Source: Aureivirga sp. CE67
GTDB taxonomy: Bacteria > Bacteroidota > Bacteroidia > Flavobacteriales > Flavobacteriaceae
Assembly (NCBI RefSeq): GCF_015767245.1
Contig: NZ_JADOTV010000010.1
Coordinates: forward strand, 1-64,000
Length of the DNA stretch: 64,000 nucleotides
Reading direction: 5' to 3'
Below are positions 34,009-42,935 of this stretch, in pieces. The position numbers and the translations under genes were made by a program. The notes below the pieces were generated by a model. The model was not told the DNA's origin and did not search any database. It saw only the letters and a list, made by a program, of their open reading frames with translations. Position 1 is the stretch's first letter; each line of letters starts with the position of its first letter.

Positions 34009-34593
34009 TTAAATGCTCTCATTCATAATTTCTCGCCAATTTCTCTTCTCAATAGTTCGAACATTTTCAACATCTTTTAGTGTAATTAAATATTTTGAAA
34101 GATATTTTAGTTCATTATCTTCCGTGTTTCCAGTAAATTCTTTTGGGTAAATTGCATTCCCATAATTATATTTTGATTTAGATGGAGTGTCATCTACAAT
34201 TAACATTTCTTCCAAAGCAAAACCAAAATACTTTTTGACCTTTTTTAAAACCTTTACATAATTATAATGATTTGAATAATCGATATAGTTATCTAATAAA
34301 TCAAAACCATATAAATTTCGATTGATAGTACATCTTGAACGTCCCCAAACAAATTTTAAAGGATAATTTTCTGGAAAAATTAGCTTCACAATTTCTTCGA
34401 CATAATCATCCGAAGCAGAAGACCAAACAGCAATTTCGAAATGATTTTGTATTGCCTCTAAAAATTCGTCCAAAAAAGGTCTTTTATAAACTTTATATTT
34501 TTGTAATTCAAAATGCCAATCTTCATTTTCTGGATTTTCGTTGGCATGTACTAGAGTTTCGTCTATATCAAGTATAAGTAGTTTTTTCTTCAT
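34009..34593 (-). CDS. FCP1/NIF-type HAD phosphatase
   Basis: This is a 194-residue HAD enzyme. The nucleophile loop is LILDIDETLVHA (Asp9, Asp11; DxDxT), then VYKRPFLDEFL, the AVWSSAS loop, and MLIVDDTPSK in motif IV. This set (short HAD without a large cap, PFL and VWSSA motifs) is that of NLI-interacting-factor/FCP1-like phosphatases. In eukaryotes they act on RNA polymerase II; bacterial members have unknown substrates. The gene stands alone and is transcribed leftwards. Confidence 0.87.
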   Translation of the reverse strand: MKKKLLILDIDETLVHANENPENEDWHFELQKYKVYKRPFLDEFLEAIQNHFEIAVWSSASDDYVEEIVKLIFPENYPLKFVWGRSRCTINRNLYGFDLLDNYIDYSNHYNYVKVLKKVKKYFGFALEEMLIVDDTPSKSKYNYGNAIYPKEFTGNTEDNELKYLSKYLITLKDVENVRTIEKRNWREIMNESI

Positions 34594-34779
34594 TTTTGTT
34601 TTTTGTAAAAATAGAAAAATTGACTTATTAATTATGCTTTAAGATAATTTTAAGTTCAATAAAATATAAAAACAAAGATTTTGTTTAAGATTGATCTAAA
34701 ATATCTGATTATGATTCAATTGTTTATTTTTATTCCCTTGTTTAAAATTGTTACAGAATTTAAATTTTGATAAAAAGAG

Positions 34780-35340
34780 ATGATATTTGAAAAATTACAA
34801 GATATAAATGAACCAGATTTGTTGGAGTTGCTTCAAGCATTTCAGGCTATAATGAAAAAAGAAACATTTTCTAAAAGACAATTATTACATGAAGAAGGAA
34901 CTGTTTGTGATTATTTGTTTTTAATTCAAACTGGAATTGCACGTTCTTTTTATTATAAAGATGGAAAAGAAATCACCGCTCATTTTGCTGTAGAAAACAC
35001 TAGTATTACTGCTATAGATAGTTTTGTTCAAAGAAAAAAAAGTCGTTATAATATTGAAGTTTTAGAAGATTCAGAGGTTATTTCTATTTCTCATCAAGAT
35101 TTGTATACACTTTTGGAAGAAAAGCCACAATATGAAAAATATGTTCGAATGTTTTTGGAGCAAATTTATGTAGATCTTGCAGAAAGAATAGAAGATTTAT
35201 TGTTTCATACTGCAAAAGAACGCTATGATAAAATTATTGAAAATACACCAGATTTGCTTCAAAGAGTACAGTTAAAACATATTGCATCTTTTATCGGGAT
35301 TACACAAGAAACGTTGAGTAGGATACGTACACAAGTTTGA
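34780..35340 (+). CDS. Crp/Fnr family regulator
   Basis: This is a 186-residue regulator. Residues about 25-115 form a cyclic-nucleotide-binding beta barrel (LLHEEGTVCDYLFLIQTGIARSF, where the canonical PxGE-type phosphate cassette is replaced by TAHFAVENTS). The C-terminus holds a short HTH (LKHIASFIGITQETLSRIRTQV). The missing RS/E cassette suggests it does not bind cAMP. Such proteins are frequent in Bacteroidetes next to the enzyme they control, which here would be the amidase 70 bp downstream. Confidence 0.85.
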   Translation: MIFEKLQDINEPDLLELLQAFQAIMKKETFSKRQLLHEEGTVCDYLFLIQTGIARSFYYKDGKEITAHFAVENTSITAIDSFVQRKKSRYNIEVLEDSEVISISHQDLYTLLEEKPQYEKYVRMFLEQIYVDLAERIEDLLFHTAKERYDKIIENTPDLLQRVQLKHIASFIGITQETLSRIRTQV

Positions 35341-35410
35341 TTTTTATTATTTGACAATTGTCAAGTGGATTTCGTTTTCTAGCTCTTTACTTTGTGAAAA
35401 CAATTTATTT

Positions 35411-36880
35411 ATGAAACAAGAAATAATAAAATTATCCGCAAATGAAATCGCAACCAAAATAAAAAATAAAGAGATTTCTGTTGTCAAAACTGTGAATGCT
35501 TTTTTAGATAGAATTGAAGAGAAAAATCCGATTGTAAATGCTATTGTTGATCTTCGAAAAAAAGAAGAAATCCTTGAAGAAGCAAAACAAAAAGATTTAC
35601 AAATTCAAAATGGAGAAAAGTTAGGGTTATTACACGGACTTCCTGTTACTATTAAAGATAGTTTTCTTGTAAATGGTTTGAAAAACTCGAATGGAGATCC
35701 GATGCTGCGAAATTATATGGCAGAAGAAGATGCAGAATTGGTAAAAAGACTTAAAAGTGAAGGAGGGATTATTCTAGGAAAAACAAATACGGCATTATAT
35801 TGTATTGATTGGAAAAGTGTGAATTTCTGGAATGGACAAACCAATAATCCTTATGATTTATCAAGAGTTGCAGGTGGAAGTTCTGGTGGTTCTGCGGTTT
35901 CTATTGCTTCAGGTTTTAGTGCTTTGGATTTAGGTTCTGATGCTGGAGGTTCTATCCGTGTTCCAGCTCATTTTAATGGAATTTGTGGATTGCGACCAAC
36001 AGAGAATTTTCTTTCTAATCGAGGACATTTAAAAGTTCCGAATAAACCTCAAGGGAGAAGACATATTATTACTCCTGGGCCTTTGGCTAAAAATGTAGAT
36101 GATTTGATGTTGATGATGCAAGTTCTTGGGGATAATTCAAAATATCGACTTCCTGAAACTCCACAAATAGATTTTGAAAGTTCTTCGTGGAATCATAATT
36201 CTTTAAAAATAGCTTATTCTGAAACGATCAATGATACGGAAGTAGATGAAGAATATTTATCAATTTTCAAAGACTTTTTAGCAAAAATAAATAATGAAAA
36301 ACATAAAATTGAAAAAGATCATCCAATTTATGATGAAGAAAAAGCTTATGTAGAATGTAGTAAAATAATTGGTTTTGAAATAGGAATTAATAATCCGAAA
36401 ATTCCTTTGATGGCGACTTTTATGTATGCGTTTATTTGGCTTAAATATCGAGATCATTTATGGGCGAAAGGAATGGCTTTGGGGCAAAGATTATCTAATA
36501 TTAATTATGCGAAAGCAATAGATTTTAAAGATGAGTTTTCTCAGATTTATGATGATTTTCTTACTAAACATGATATTTGGATAACACCAGTTTGCGCTCA
36601 AGAAGCTTATAAACATCAAAGTGCTTGGAAACCATTTTATATAAATAATAAAAAAGTTCCTTATACAAAAGCGATGGCTTCTTTTGTGTTTACAACTGCT
36701 TTTTCTGGTCATCCGATTGCTGTAATTCCGATAGGGAAAAAGAAAAACGGAATGCCAGTTGGAATTCAAATTCATTCTAGAAAATGGACAGATAAAAAAC
36801 TTTTAGAAATTGCTAAATATTTCGAACAGTTTACTGAAGGTTTTGAATTACCAAAAATTTCGAATACAATAAATAATTAA
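35411..36880 (+). CDS. Amidase (amidase-signature family)
   Basis: This protein has 489 residues from the ATG at 35411. An in-frame TTG/ATG at 35351 would add 20 residues unlike the family, and that region contains the promoter gap. The catalytic triad is recognisable: Lys82 in PVTIKDSF, the Ser157-Ser158 region in AGGSSGGS and the nucleophile Ser181 in GSDAGGSIRVPA. It hydrolyses a carboxamide to acid and ammonia. The downstream C-terminal part (GHPIAVIPIG, GMPVGIQIHSRKW) is typical. The substrate is unknown. Confidence 0.88.
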   Translation: MKQEIIKLSANEIATKIKNKEISVVKTVNAFLDRIEEKNPIVNAIVDLRKKEEILEEAKQKDLQIQNGEKLGLLHGLPVTIKDSFLVNGLKNSNGDPMLRNYMAEEDAELVKRLKSEGGIILGKTNTALYCIDWKSVNFWNGQTNNPYDLSRVAGGSSGGSAVSIASGFSALDLGSDAGGSIRVPAHFNGICGLRPTENFLSNRGHLKVPNKPQGRRHIITPGPLAKNVDDLMLMMQVLGDNSKYRLPETPQIDFESSSWNHNSLKIAYSETINDTEVDEEYLSIFKDFLAKINNEKHKIEKDHPIYDEEKAYVECSKIIGFEIGINNPKIPLMATFMYAFIWLKYRDHLWAKGMALGQRLSNINYAKAIDFKDEFSQIYDDFLTKHDIWITPVCAQEAYKHQSAWKPFYINNKKVPYTKAMASFVFTTAFSGHPIAVIPIGKKKNGMPVGIQIHSRKWTDKKLLEIAKYFEQFTEGFELPKISNTINN

Positions 36881-37199
36881 ATTGTTTTTAAAAAGAGTTT
36901 TTATTTATTTAAGTATTTTGTCTTTTTGGAAAAATAATATTTAAAGAATTAAGAGCCTGTTTAAAATTATAACAGAATTTATTTTATAGTTTATTAAAAT
37001 GCTATTTTGAAGACTTTTTTGGAGTGCATAGCATCGCTATGGAGGAGAAAAAAGACAAAAAAGAGCTTTTAAGAAGCATTTAAATTTTTTTGATATAAAT
37101 TTAGACAGGTTCTAAATAAACTTAACATTAAATATTAATTAATAGTTTGAAAATTAATATAAAAAATATATTTTTAGTCAAAATTTAAAAAAATAGAAG
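36881..37199. other. Gene-free stretch mostly taken up by a palindromic element
   Basis: Apart from the palindromic element at 36952-37113 the stretch is AT-rich and lacks a gene. No terminator for the amidase is seen before the element, so the element may fill that role. Confidence 0.6.
36952..37113. mobile_element. MITE-like palindromic element
   Basis: The 162-bp block has terminal inverted repeats of 20 bp, AGAGCCTGTTTAAAATTATA (36952-36971) and its complement at 37094-37113, matching at 17 of 20 positions. Its centre is CATAGC-ATC-GCTATG (37027-37041) and sits exactly at the midpoint. The arms in between are also imperfectly complementary. No target-site duplication is clear. It codes for nothing and may be mobilised in trans or act as a terminator or processed hairpin. 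Confidence 0.65.
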
Positions 37200-37793
37200 A
37201 TGAAATTGAATTATGATTTATTGAAAAATGTGTATACCTCAAAAGGCTATGAGTTCTTCGATAGAGGATTTTATAATTTGAATTTATTTGGGATACGTTC
37301 GAATGATTTAACTGTAAATGAGTTTAATGATTTTATAGGAGTTGCTTATAAAGATGAACTTGGAAATGAACAAGTTTTTATGTTTAAAGGAACAACAAAA
37401 CCAGGTTTACATTATTTAAAAAATGAAAAACTTCGTGAGCATGGAACTGCGATTTTGATTCCAAATCAATACAAATCTGCTTGGAAATTAGATTTTCATA
37501 AAGGTTATGAAGCTTTAAGACAAAATACAACAAATTTTAAAGTTTGGCGAGATGGAGATAGTGATGGAGAGTTTGATTATTCAGGAGATGTTTTTACAGA
37601 TGTTTCAGGTTTAAATTTACACACTACAAGTTTTAAAAATGATATCGAACGTGTAGGGAAATACAGTGCAGGATGTCAAGTAGTACAAGATGATAAGGAG
37701 TTTTTGATTTTAATGTCTATTATCAAAAAGTCTTTAGATTTTTACGGAAACAGTTTTACATATACATTATTAACAGAAAAAGATTTTAATTAA
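37200..37793 (+). CDS. Putative L,D-transpeptidase-like protein (H...SxGC motif)
   Basis: This is a 197-residue protein without signal peptide. Its second half holds GLNLHTTSF (His141) and, 15 residues on, KYSAGCQVVQ (Ser156, Gly158, Cys159). The H-x14-SxGC order and the following hydrophobic helix recall the catalytic part of YkuD/L,D-transpeptidase-like enzymes (HGT ... SHGCIRM) and similar proteins that I associate with phage or tail-like systems. It could cross-link or cleave peptidoglycan. It lies directly after the MITE-like element and in front of a small protein and a peptidoglycan-binding-like protein; the three are 15 and 3 bp apart. Confidence 0.6.
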   Translation: MKLNYDLLKNVYTSKGYEFFDRGFYNLNLFGIRSNDLTVNEFNDFIGVAYKDELGNEQVFMFKGTTKPGLHYLKNEKLREHGTAILIPNQYKSAWKLDFHKGYEALRQNTTNFKVWRDGDSDGEFDYSGDVFTDVSGLNLHTTSFKNDIERVGKYSAGCQVVQDDKEFLILMSIIKKSLDFYGNSFTYTLLTEKDFN

Positions 37794-37808
37794 TAAAAAA
37801 ACAAAAAA

Positions 37809-38201
37809 ATGGGGTTAAGAAAAGCAATACAAGAGCTAGACAGAGCAGTTGATGATTTATCATCTTTACATGTTCAAACTTTTATTGGAGATATTTCTAT
37901 TTCTACTGAAAATTCTTCAGTAGTAACAGAAAATAATGAAGGAGTAGAAGAAATTGCAGTGAGTACATCTACTGCAACATATACAGATATTGAAAGTTTA
38001 AAAGAGATCACAACTGTGAAAGCAGATGTTTCTATTGTAGCAGAGACATTGATCAAGTTTGATGGAGATTCTTATAATTTTGTAAATAAAGATTATGATA
38101 AAATTCCCACTGCAGCTATTGATATTCACAGAGAGGCATTGAAAAATGGTTTAGATACAAGATTAGGATTGATTAATTTATTTAAAGAAATAATTACATA
38201 A
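37809..38201 (+). CDS. Small acidic hypothetical protein
   Basis: This is a 130-residue acidic protein rich in Ser, Thr, Val and Glu. The start helix LRKAIQELDRAVDDLSSLHV is followed by a low-complexity S/T/E stretch (STENSSVVTENNEGVEE) and a C-terminal helix. No family recognised. It lies 15 bp after the putative L,D-transpeptidase and 3 bp before the peptidoglycan-binding-like gene. In this position it could be an immunity protein, chaperone or structural spacer. Confidence 0.6.
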   Translation: MGLRKAIQELDRAVDDLSSLHVQTFIGDISISTENSSVVTENNEGVEEIAVSTSTATYTDIESLKEITTVKADVSIVAETLIKFDGDSYNFVNKDYDKIPTAAIDIHREALKNGLDTRLGLINLFKEIIT

Positions 38202-38204
38202 TAA

Positions 38205-39722
38205 ATGTCATTTAAAGATCATCCGAGTTATGATTTTTTAGATTCAAAGGACGCTATTTCAAAAGTAGTGTCCTTTGATGCTTTAGTAACAGATGCTTCG
38301 GATAAAGGAATCATAAGTGATTTGCCTTCTAGCGACAAAGAAACATATGATTTTAAAAAACAAAGATTGCGAATTCAAACTTTTGCATCACGTCTTTATT
38401 TGTTGGGTTATTTAAAAGAAAAAATCGTATTTAAGGGAAAAGAATCTATTTCAGATGAAATTATAGAAACAGTTAAAAATGCTGTGCATAAATTTCAGAT
38501 AGAAGCTGGTTTGAAACAAGATAATTGGGTAGGAGAGAAGACTTGGAATGCTTTGGACGAAATTGTGAGTTTTGAATCAGAAATGAATGAAGATTTTTGG
38601 TTTGACGGTGAAGAAATTCGTGAAAATCGAAAATATGCTTTACATCGAGCAATACAACTTCGTCTTTGGGCTTTGGGAATGCATGATCATAAACCAAAAT
38701 TAAATTTTGAATTATTAAAGGAATCCGATTTAGAATCTTTTGTATCTGTACAATTGGTGCTTCATTTTAGAATAAATGCACATGAATTAAATAAACGAAC
38801 AGTTAGCTATATTTTTGATCAAGATTTTTTGACACATAAAATAGCAAGCAGAAGAGGAGAAGAAAACGAACAATCTTTTCAGTTCAAAGATTATGATGAG
38901 GTACATAAGAATAGAGCTCGAAAATTTATTATAAATACTTTGAAAGTTGAATTATGGCTTTTAGGTTTTGAAGTTGATATTGATGGAGCTTATGATTTTG
39001 AATATAAAAGAGGATCTAAATTGTTTAAAGCTTTAAAAAGTTTCTACATAAAATTTCAAGATAAAAAGAAAAATAGAGCACGAAAATTAGCTAAAAGAAT
39101 TATACCAAATGTTTTTACAGAAATTGATGCTATTAATCAAAATCAAGTAGGATTTGATGAAGATGATTTTTGTGATGATGTTGTTGAAGAAATGAATTCT
39201 TCAGAGAAAATAAACACGATGTGGGATTCTATCAAAGAAAAAGGAACGCGACTTTGGGATGGAGTGAAAAGGTTTTGGCGAGCAATTAAGAAAATTGGTA
39301 AGAAAATAGTCCGTTTTTTTATCGATAATATCTACAAAGGATTTCTTAGATTTGCCACAAGAACTTATCATTATCTTAAAAATGGCTTCAGAGCAATAGT
39401 AAATTCTATTTCAAATTATGTAAAAGGAGAAATAAAATTTGAAAATTGTACTTATTTTTTTCGCAAAGATATGGATGCTCAAATTGTGATTTCAAACAAT
39501 ATTGAAAACGAACAAGTAAATTATATTGTAGGAGCTTTTCAATACCAATCGAAAGCCTTTAATGTTGGTTGTAAGTTGGTTAGTTTTTTGATTGATGTGA
39601 TTAAAAAACTTGCTACAGGATTTCTCGGTTGGGCGAAATTTCTATTTTCGATGGTGAGAAGCTATAAAGATGTGAAGCAAATTGTGAAAGATTTTCACTT
39701 TTTGGCTGTGAATCCAATATAA
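38205..39722 (+). CDS. Protein with peptidoglycan-binding-like repeats and amphipathic C-terminus
   Basis: This is a 505-residue protein without signal peptide. Residues 53-120 resemble a PG_binding_1 domain (FASRLYLLGYL, VKNAVHKFQIEAGL, WVGEKTWNAL). Two degenerate copies follow: around 143-185 (ALHRAIQLRLWALGMHD) and 237-285 (TLKVELWLLGFEVDIDGAYD). Residues 340-405 form a Lys/Arg- and Trp/Phe-rich amphipathic region (WDGVKRFWRAIKKIGKKIVR), and 452-485 is hydrophobic. Together they suggest a wall-targeted, membrane-active protein, possibly an effector or lysis factor delivered by another system. Confidence 0.65.
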   Translation: MSFKDHPSYDFLDSKDAISKVVSFDALVTDASDKGIISDLPSSDKETYDFKKQRLRIQTFASRLYLLGYLKEKIVFKGKESISDEIIETVKNAVHKFQIEAGLKQDNWVGEKTWNALDEIVSFESEMNEDFWFDGEEIRENRKYALHRAIQLRLWALGMHDHKPKLNFELLKESDLESFVSVQLVLHFRINAHELNKRTVSYIFDQDFLTHKIASRRGEENEQSFQFKDYDEVHKNRARKFIINTLKVELWLLGFEVDIDGAYDFEYKRGSKLFKALKSFYIKFQDKKKNRARKLAKRIIPNVFTEIDAINQNQVGFDEDDFCDDVVEEMNSSEKINTMWDSIKEKGTRLWDGVKRFWRAIKKIGKKIVRFFIDNIYKGFLRFATRTYHYLKNGFRAIVNSISNYVKGEIKFENCTYFFRKDMDAQIVISNNIENEQVNYIVGAFQYQSKAFNVGCKLVSFLIDVIKKLATGFLGWAKFLFSMVRSYKDVKQIVKDFHFLAVNPI

Positions 39723-39760
39723 TTAAATGCTAAAAGACTTTCGAGAATCAAAAAAAGTTT

Positions 39761-39768
39761 TATCTTTG
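39761..39768 (+). promoter_or_regulatory. -10 box of the rpsF-rpsR-rplI operon
   Basis: TATCTTTG matches TAnnTTTG perfectly and lies 36 bp before the start codon at 39805. Confidence 0.65.
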
Positions 39769-39804
39769 CACGCTGAATTATTAAACAACAAATAATTATT
39801 AATT

Positions 39805-40158
39805 ATGAATCATTACGAAACTGTTTTCATTTTGAATCCCGTTTTATCTGAAACTCAGATAAAGGAAACAGTAAAGAAGTTTGAAGACTATCTTGTTTCT
39901 AAAGGTGCCGAAATGATCTACAAAGAAGATTGGGGATTAAAGAAATTAGCTTACCCAATCCAAAAGAAAAAAAGCGGATTTTATCATTTATTTGAATACA
40001 AAGTATCTGGAGAAGCTATTTCTTCATTTGAATTAGAATTCAGAAGAGATGATACAGTGATGCGTTACTTAACTGTAAAGTTAGATAAACATGCTGCTGC
40101 TTGGGCTGAGAAGAGAAAAGAAAGAGTAAAATCATCATCTAAAGCATCTAAAAAATAA
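39805..40158 (+). CDS. rpsF: Ribosomal protein bS6
   Basis: This is a 117-residue bS6 protein: [20 protein letters not shown] at the start, [22 protein letters not shown], and [18 protein letters not shown]. It is a small-subunit protein of the platform that binds uS18/bS18. Gene order rpsF-rpsR-rplI is conserved in Bacteroidetes. Confidence 0.96.
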   Translation: MNHYETVFILNPVLSETQIKETVKKFEDYLVSKGAEMIYKEDWGLKKLAYPIQKKKSGFYHLFEYKVSGEAISSFELEFRRDDTVMRYLTVKLDKHAAAWAEKRKERVKSSSKASKK

Positions 40159-40163
40159 GAATT

Positions 40164-40460
40164 ATGTCATCAATCGATCAACAAGCAAAAGGAGGTAAAC
40201 AAGGTGATGTTAGATACCTAACTCCATTAGACATTGACACAAAACAACAAAAGAAATATTGTCGTTTTAAGAAAAATGGAATCAAATATGTTGACTATAA
40301 AGATCCAGATTTCTTATTATACTTAGTAAACGAGCAAGGTAAAATTTTACCAAGACGTTTAACTGGTACTTCTTTAAAATTTCAACGTAAAGTGGCTGTA
40401 GCTATCAAAAGAGCTCGTCATTTAGCATTAATGCCATATGTTGGTGATTTATTAAAATAA
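40164..40460 (+). CDS. rpsR: Ribosomal protein bS18
   Basis: This is a 98-residue bS18 protein: [20 protein letters not shown], then [20 protein letters not shown] and LALMPYV, all canonical. The N-terminal Gly/Lys-rich tail is usual in Bacteroidetes. It lies 5 bp after rpsF. Confidence 0.96.
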   Translation: MSSIDQQAKGGKQGDVRYLTPLDIDTKQQKKYCRFKKNGIKYVDYKDPDFLLYLVNEQGKILPRRLTGTSLKFQRKVAVAIKRARHLALMPYVGDLLK

Positions 40461-40476
40461 AAATTTACAGTAAATT

Positions 40477-40923
40477 ATGGAACTTATATTAAGACAAGAC
40501 GTTGAGAATCTAGGATTTAAAGACGACATAGTATCTGTGAAAAATGGTTACGGACGTAACTTTCTAATTCCTCAAGGAATTGCTACTTTAGCAACTCCAT
40601 CTGCTAAAAAAGTATTAGCTGAAAACTTAAAGCAAAGAGCTTTTAGAGAAGCTAAATTAGTAGAAGATGCTACAAAATTAGCTGAAGCATTAAAAGGATT
40701 AGAGATCAAAATGGCTGCTAAAACTGGAGATGGAACTAAATTATTTGGTTCAATCAACAATGCAGATCTTGCTGAAGCTATCGCTAAAGCTGGTCACGAA
40801 GTAGAGAAGAAATTTATCAAGATTCCTGGTAACACTATCAAGAGATTAGGTAAATATTCTGCTGCAATCAGATTACACAGAGAAGTTATCGTTGATTTTT
40901 CTTTCGAAATTATCGCTGAATAA
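40477..40923 (+). CDS. rplI: Ribosomal protein bL9
   Basis: This is a 148-residue bL9 protein: ELILRQDVENLGFKDDIVSV, then the signature GYGRNFLIPQGIA with the long connecting helix, then the C-terminal domain (FGSINNADLAEAI, KIPGNTIKRLG). It closes the operon and is followed by a strong terminator. Confidence 0.96.
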   Translation: MELILRQDVENLGFKDDIVSVKNGYGRNFLIPQGIATLATPSAKKVLAENLKQRAFREAKLVEDATKLAEALKGLEIKMAAKTGDGTKLFGSINNADLAEAIAKAGHEVEKKFIKIPGNTIKRLGKYSAAIRLHREVIVDFSFEIIAE

Positions 40924-40942
40924 TTTTTCACAAATTATATAG

Positions 40943-40978
40943 AAAAAGCCTACTCTTTAATCCGAGTAGGCTTTTTTA
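40943..40978 (+). terminator. Intrinsic terminator of the ribosomal protein operon
   Basis: AAAAAGCCTACTC pairs with GAGTAGGCTTTTT, followed by Ts, 20 bp after the rplI stop codon. Confidence 0.88.
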
Positions 40979-41001
40979 TTTTTAATTGAAATTTTTGTAA
41001 A

Positions 41002-41475
41002 ATGAAATATAGACAACTTACAAAAGAGCAATTTGAATCTCTTCATGAAGAATTTTCTCGTTTTTTAGCAACACAACAAATTGATGTTAAAGAATGGAAT
41101 AAAATAAAGGAAGAAAAACCGGAAGTTGCTGAAGATGAAATGAATATTTTTAGTGATTTGGTTTGGGAAAAAGTTTTGACAGAGACAAAATATTTAGATC
41201 ATTATTCAAAACATAGTTTGAATTTATTTAAATGTGAAGAGGAGCAAATTCATAGAATTTTGATAAAAGTTTCAGAATCAATTGATTTAACTTCAAAAGA
41301 AGGATTTCAATGGTTAATAGATAATTCAAAGGATGCTTCTGTAGAATATTTTAAAGCAACTAAAAAATACAATAAAGAAAGAAACGAAGAGATTTTTTCA
41401 ATGGTAGAACAAGGTTGTGATATTACGAAAGGAGATTATTTTGAGAAGTTTAGTTCTTTAATTTCAGAAAAATAG
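41002..41475 (+). CDS. Hypothetical protein (DUF6495-like)
   Basis: This is a 157-residue soluble protein. Its start YRQLTKEQFESLHEEFSRFL and the ATQQIDVKEWNKIKEEKPEV region resemble a Bacteroidetes-specific family I recall as DUF6495; this assignment is from memory. It is charged and helical with no membrane segment. It is 4 bp from the downstream trmH gene, so they are cotranscribed, which hints at an RNA-linked or translational role. Confidence 0.7.
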   Translation: MKYRQLTKEQFESLHEEFSRFLATQQIDVKEWNKIKEEKPEVAEDEMNIFSDLVWEKVLTETKYLDHYSKHSLNLFKCEEEQIHRILIKVSESIDLTSKEGFQWLIDNSKDASVEYFKATKKYNKERNEEIFSMVEQGCDITKGDYFEKFSSLISEK

Positions 41476-41479
41476 TAAG

Positions 41480-42154
41480 ATGGTAGATTTAGATTATTTA
41501 AAATATTTAGAACAGTTTGTAACTCCAGAAAGACAAGCTTTATTTGATAAAGTTTTAAAAGACAGAACACGTCATTTTACAGTTGTTTTAGAGGATTTAT
41601 ATCAAAAACATAATACAAGTGCAGTAGTTCGTAGTTGTGATATTTTTGGTGTACAAGATGTTCATATTATTGAAAAAAAATACAACAGTCAAGTTTCTAG
41701 ACATGTTGCAAAAGGAGCACAAAAATGGTTAGATTTCCATCAATACAATTCTTTTGATGAGGATAATACAGGAATTTGTATTGAATCTTTAAGAGAAAAA
41801 GGATATCAGATTATTGCAACAACTCCACATAATGATTCTTGTTTTTTACCTAAATTTGATATTACTAAGAAATCTGCTTTTGTTTTTGGAGTAGAAAAAG
41901 AAGGAGTTTCAGAAAGAATGATGGAAGAAGCAGACGGATATTTAAAAATTCCAATGCATGGATTTACAGAAAGTTTTAATATTTCTGTTGCTGCTGCGGT
42001 AATTTTAAATGACGTAACTGGAAGAATGAGAGCTTCGGAAGATTTAGATTGGAAACTTTCAGAAGAAGAGCGATTGGAGAAAAAACTAGAATGGATGGAA
42101 AAATCTATTAAAAGTATTGATCAGATCAAAGAACATTACTACAATAATAAATAA
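41480..42154 (+). CDS. trmH: tRNA (guanosine-2'-O)-methyltransferase, TrmH-type (SPOUT)
   Basis: This is a 224-residue SPOUT-family methyltransferase. An N-terminal helical region (SPERQALFDKVLKDRTRHF-like) precedes the HNTSAVVRSCDIFGVQDVHII motif 1, FGVEKEGVSERM (motif 2) and IPMHGFTESFNISVAAAVIL (motif 3, the trefoil knot that binds S-adenosylmethionine). TrmH modifies G18 of tRNA; the length and the extended N-terminus are those of TrmH rather than RlmB. Named by homology only. Confidence 0.9.
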   Translation: MVDLDYLKYLEQFVTPERQALFDKVLKDRTRHFTVVLEDLYQKHNTSAVVRSCDIFGVQDVHIIEKKYNSQVSRHVAKGAQKWLDFHQYNSFDEDNTGICIESLREKGYQIIATTPHNDSCFLPKFDITKKSAFVFGVEKEGVSERMMEEADGYLKIPMHGFTESFNISVAAAVILNDVTGRMRASEDLDWKLSEEERLEKKLEWMEKSIKSIDQIKEHYYNNK

Positions 42155-42188
42155 ACGGAAAAGGAATTAGTCTTTTCCGTTTTTTTTT
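42154..42188 (+). terminator. Intrinsic terminator of trmH
   Basis: The perfect stem ACGGAAAAG / CTTTTCCGT, followed by nine Ts, lies directly at the trmH stop codon. Confidence 0.85.
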
Positions 42189-42242
42189 GCTTTTGAATTT
42201 CCCATCAAAAAATTGTAATTTATAGTAGAAAATTAATCTACT

Positions 42243-42875
42243 ATGTTCGATTTTGTAAACTTTCCCGAATTTTTGACAACTTCTTTACTGTTGATTATCA
42301 CTCCAGGAGTTGGATTTGTATTTACAGTAACCAAAGGGATTTTAACCAATCGAGTAGAGGCTTTCAAAGTTGGTCTAGGTATTTGTGCTTTACTGCTTTT
42401 AGATACGCTTATTAGCGCTGTAGGAGTTTCTTATATCATTAGTTCTTCAAAATTTTTGTCTAATGGTTTGATTTTAGTCGGTGTTGCTTATTTGATTTAC
42501 TTGAGCGTCCAAACTTTCAAGAATTTAAACAAAGAAATAAAAGAAAAACGTTTTAAAAAATATAATAAATCTTTTATTCAAGGATTTATTATTGCTATTT
42601 CAGATCCACAGGCAATTGCTTTTTTTGTGATTGTAATTCCTCATTTTATTGATAAAAATACGGAGCATCATGTTTGGAATGCTTTTTTACTAGGTGTAAT
42701 TTTTACATTGATATCTTTTGTTTGGCTTTCTATAGTTGCTTATTTGGTAGGTTCTTTAGGGAAAAGTGCCATGAAAAATAAAAAGTTCCATTTTGTTACA
42801 AAGCTTATGAGTGGCTTGGTTTATTTAGGATTAGCGCTGCATATTTTTATAACAAATTACAAGACAATATTTTAA
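42243..42875 (+). CDS. LysE family translocator
   Basis: This is a 210-residue membrane protein with six hydrophobic helices. The family signatures TPGVGFVFTVTKGILTNR at the N-terminus and SDPQAIAFFVIVIPHFI in helix 4 are characteristic of LysE/RhtB exporters. They export amino acids or homoserine lactones. No dedicated regulator lies nearby; its neighbours are the trmH gene and a candidate RNA. Confidence 0.9.
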   Translation: MFDFVNFPEFLTTSLLLIITPGVGFVFTVTKGILTNRVEAFKVGLGICALLLLDTLISAVGVSYIISSSKFLSNGLILVGVAYLIYLSVQTFKNLNKEIKEKRFKKYNKSFIQGFIIAISDPQAIAFFVIVIPHFIDKNTEHHVWNAFLLGVIFTLISFVWLSIVAYLVGSLGKSAMKNKKFHFVTKLMSGLVYLGLALHIFITNYKTIF

Positions 42876-42935
42876 TGAAAATTCATTGTAAATGTTAAAA
42901 AATAAATTTAAAGTGTTAAAAATCAGAAAGTTATA

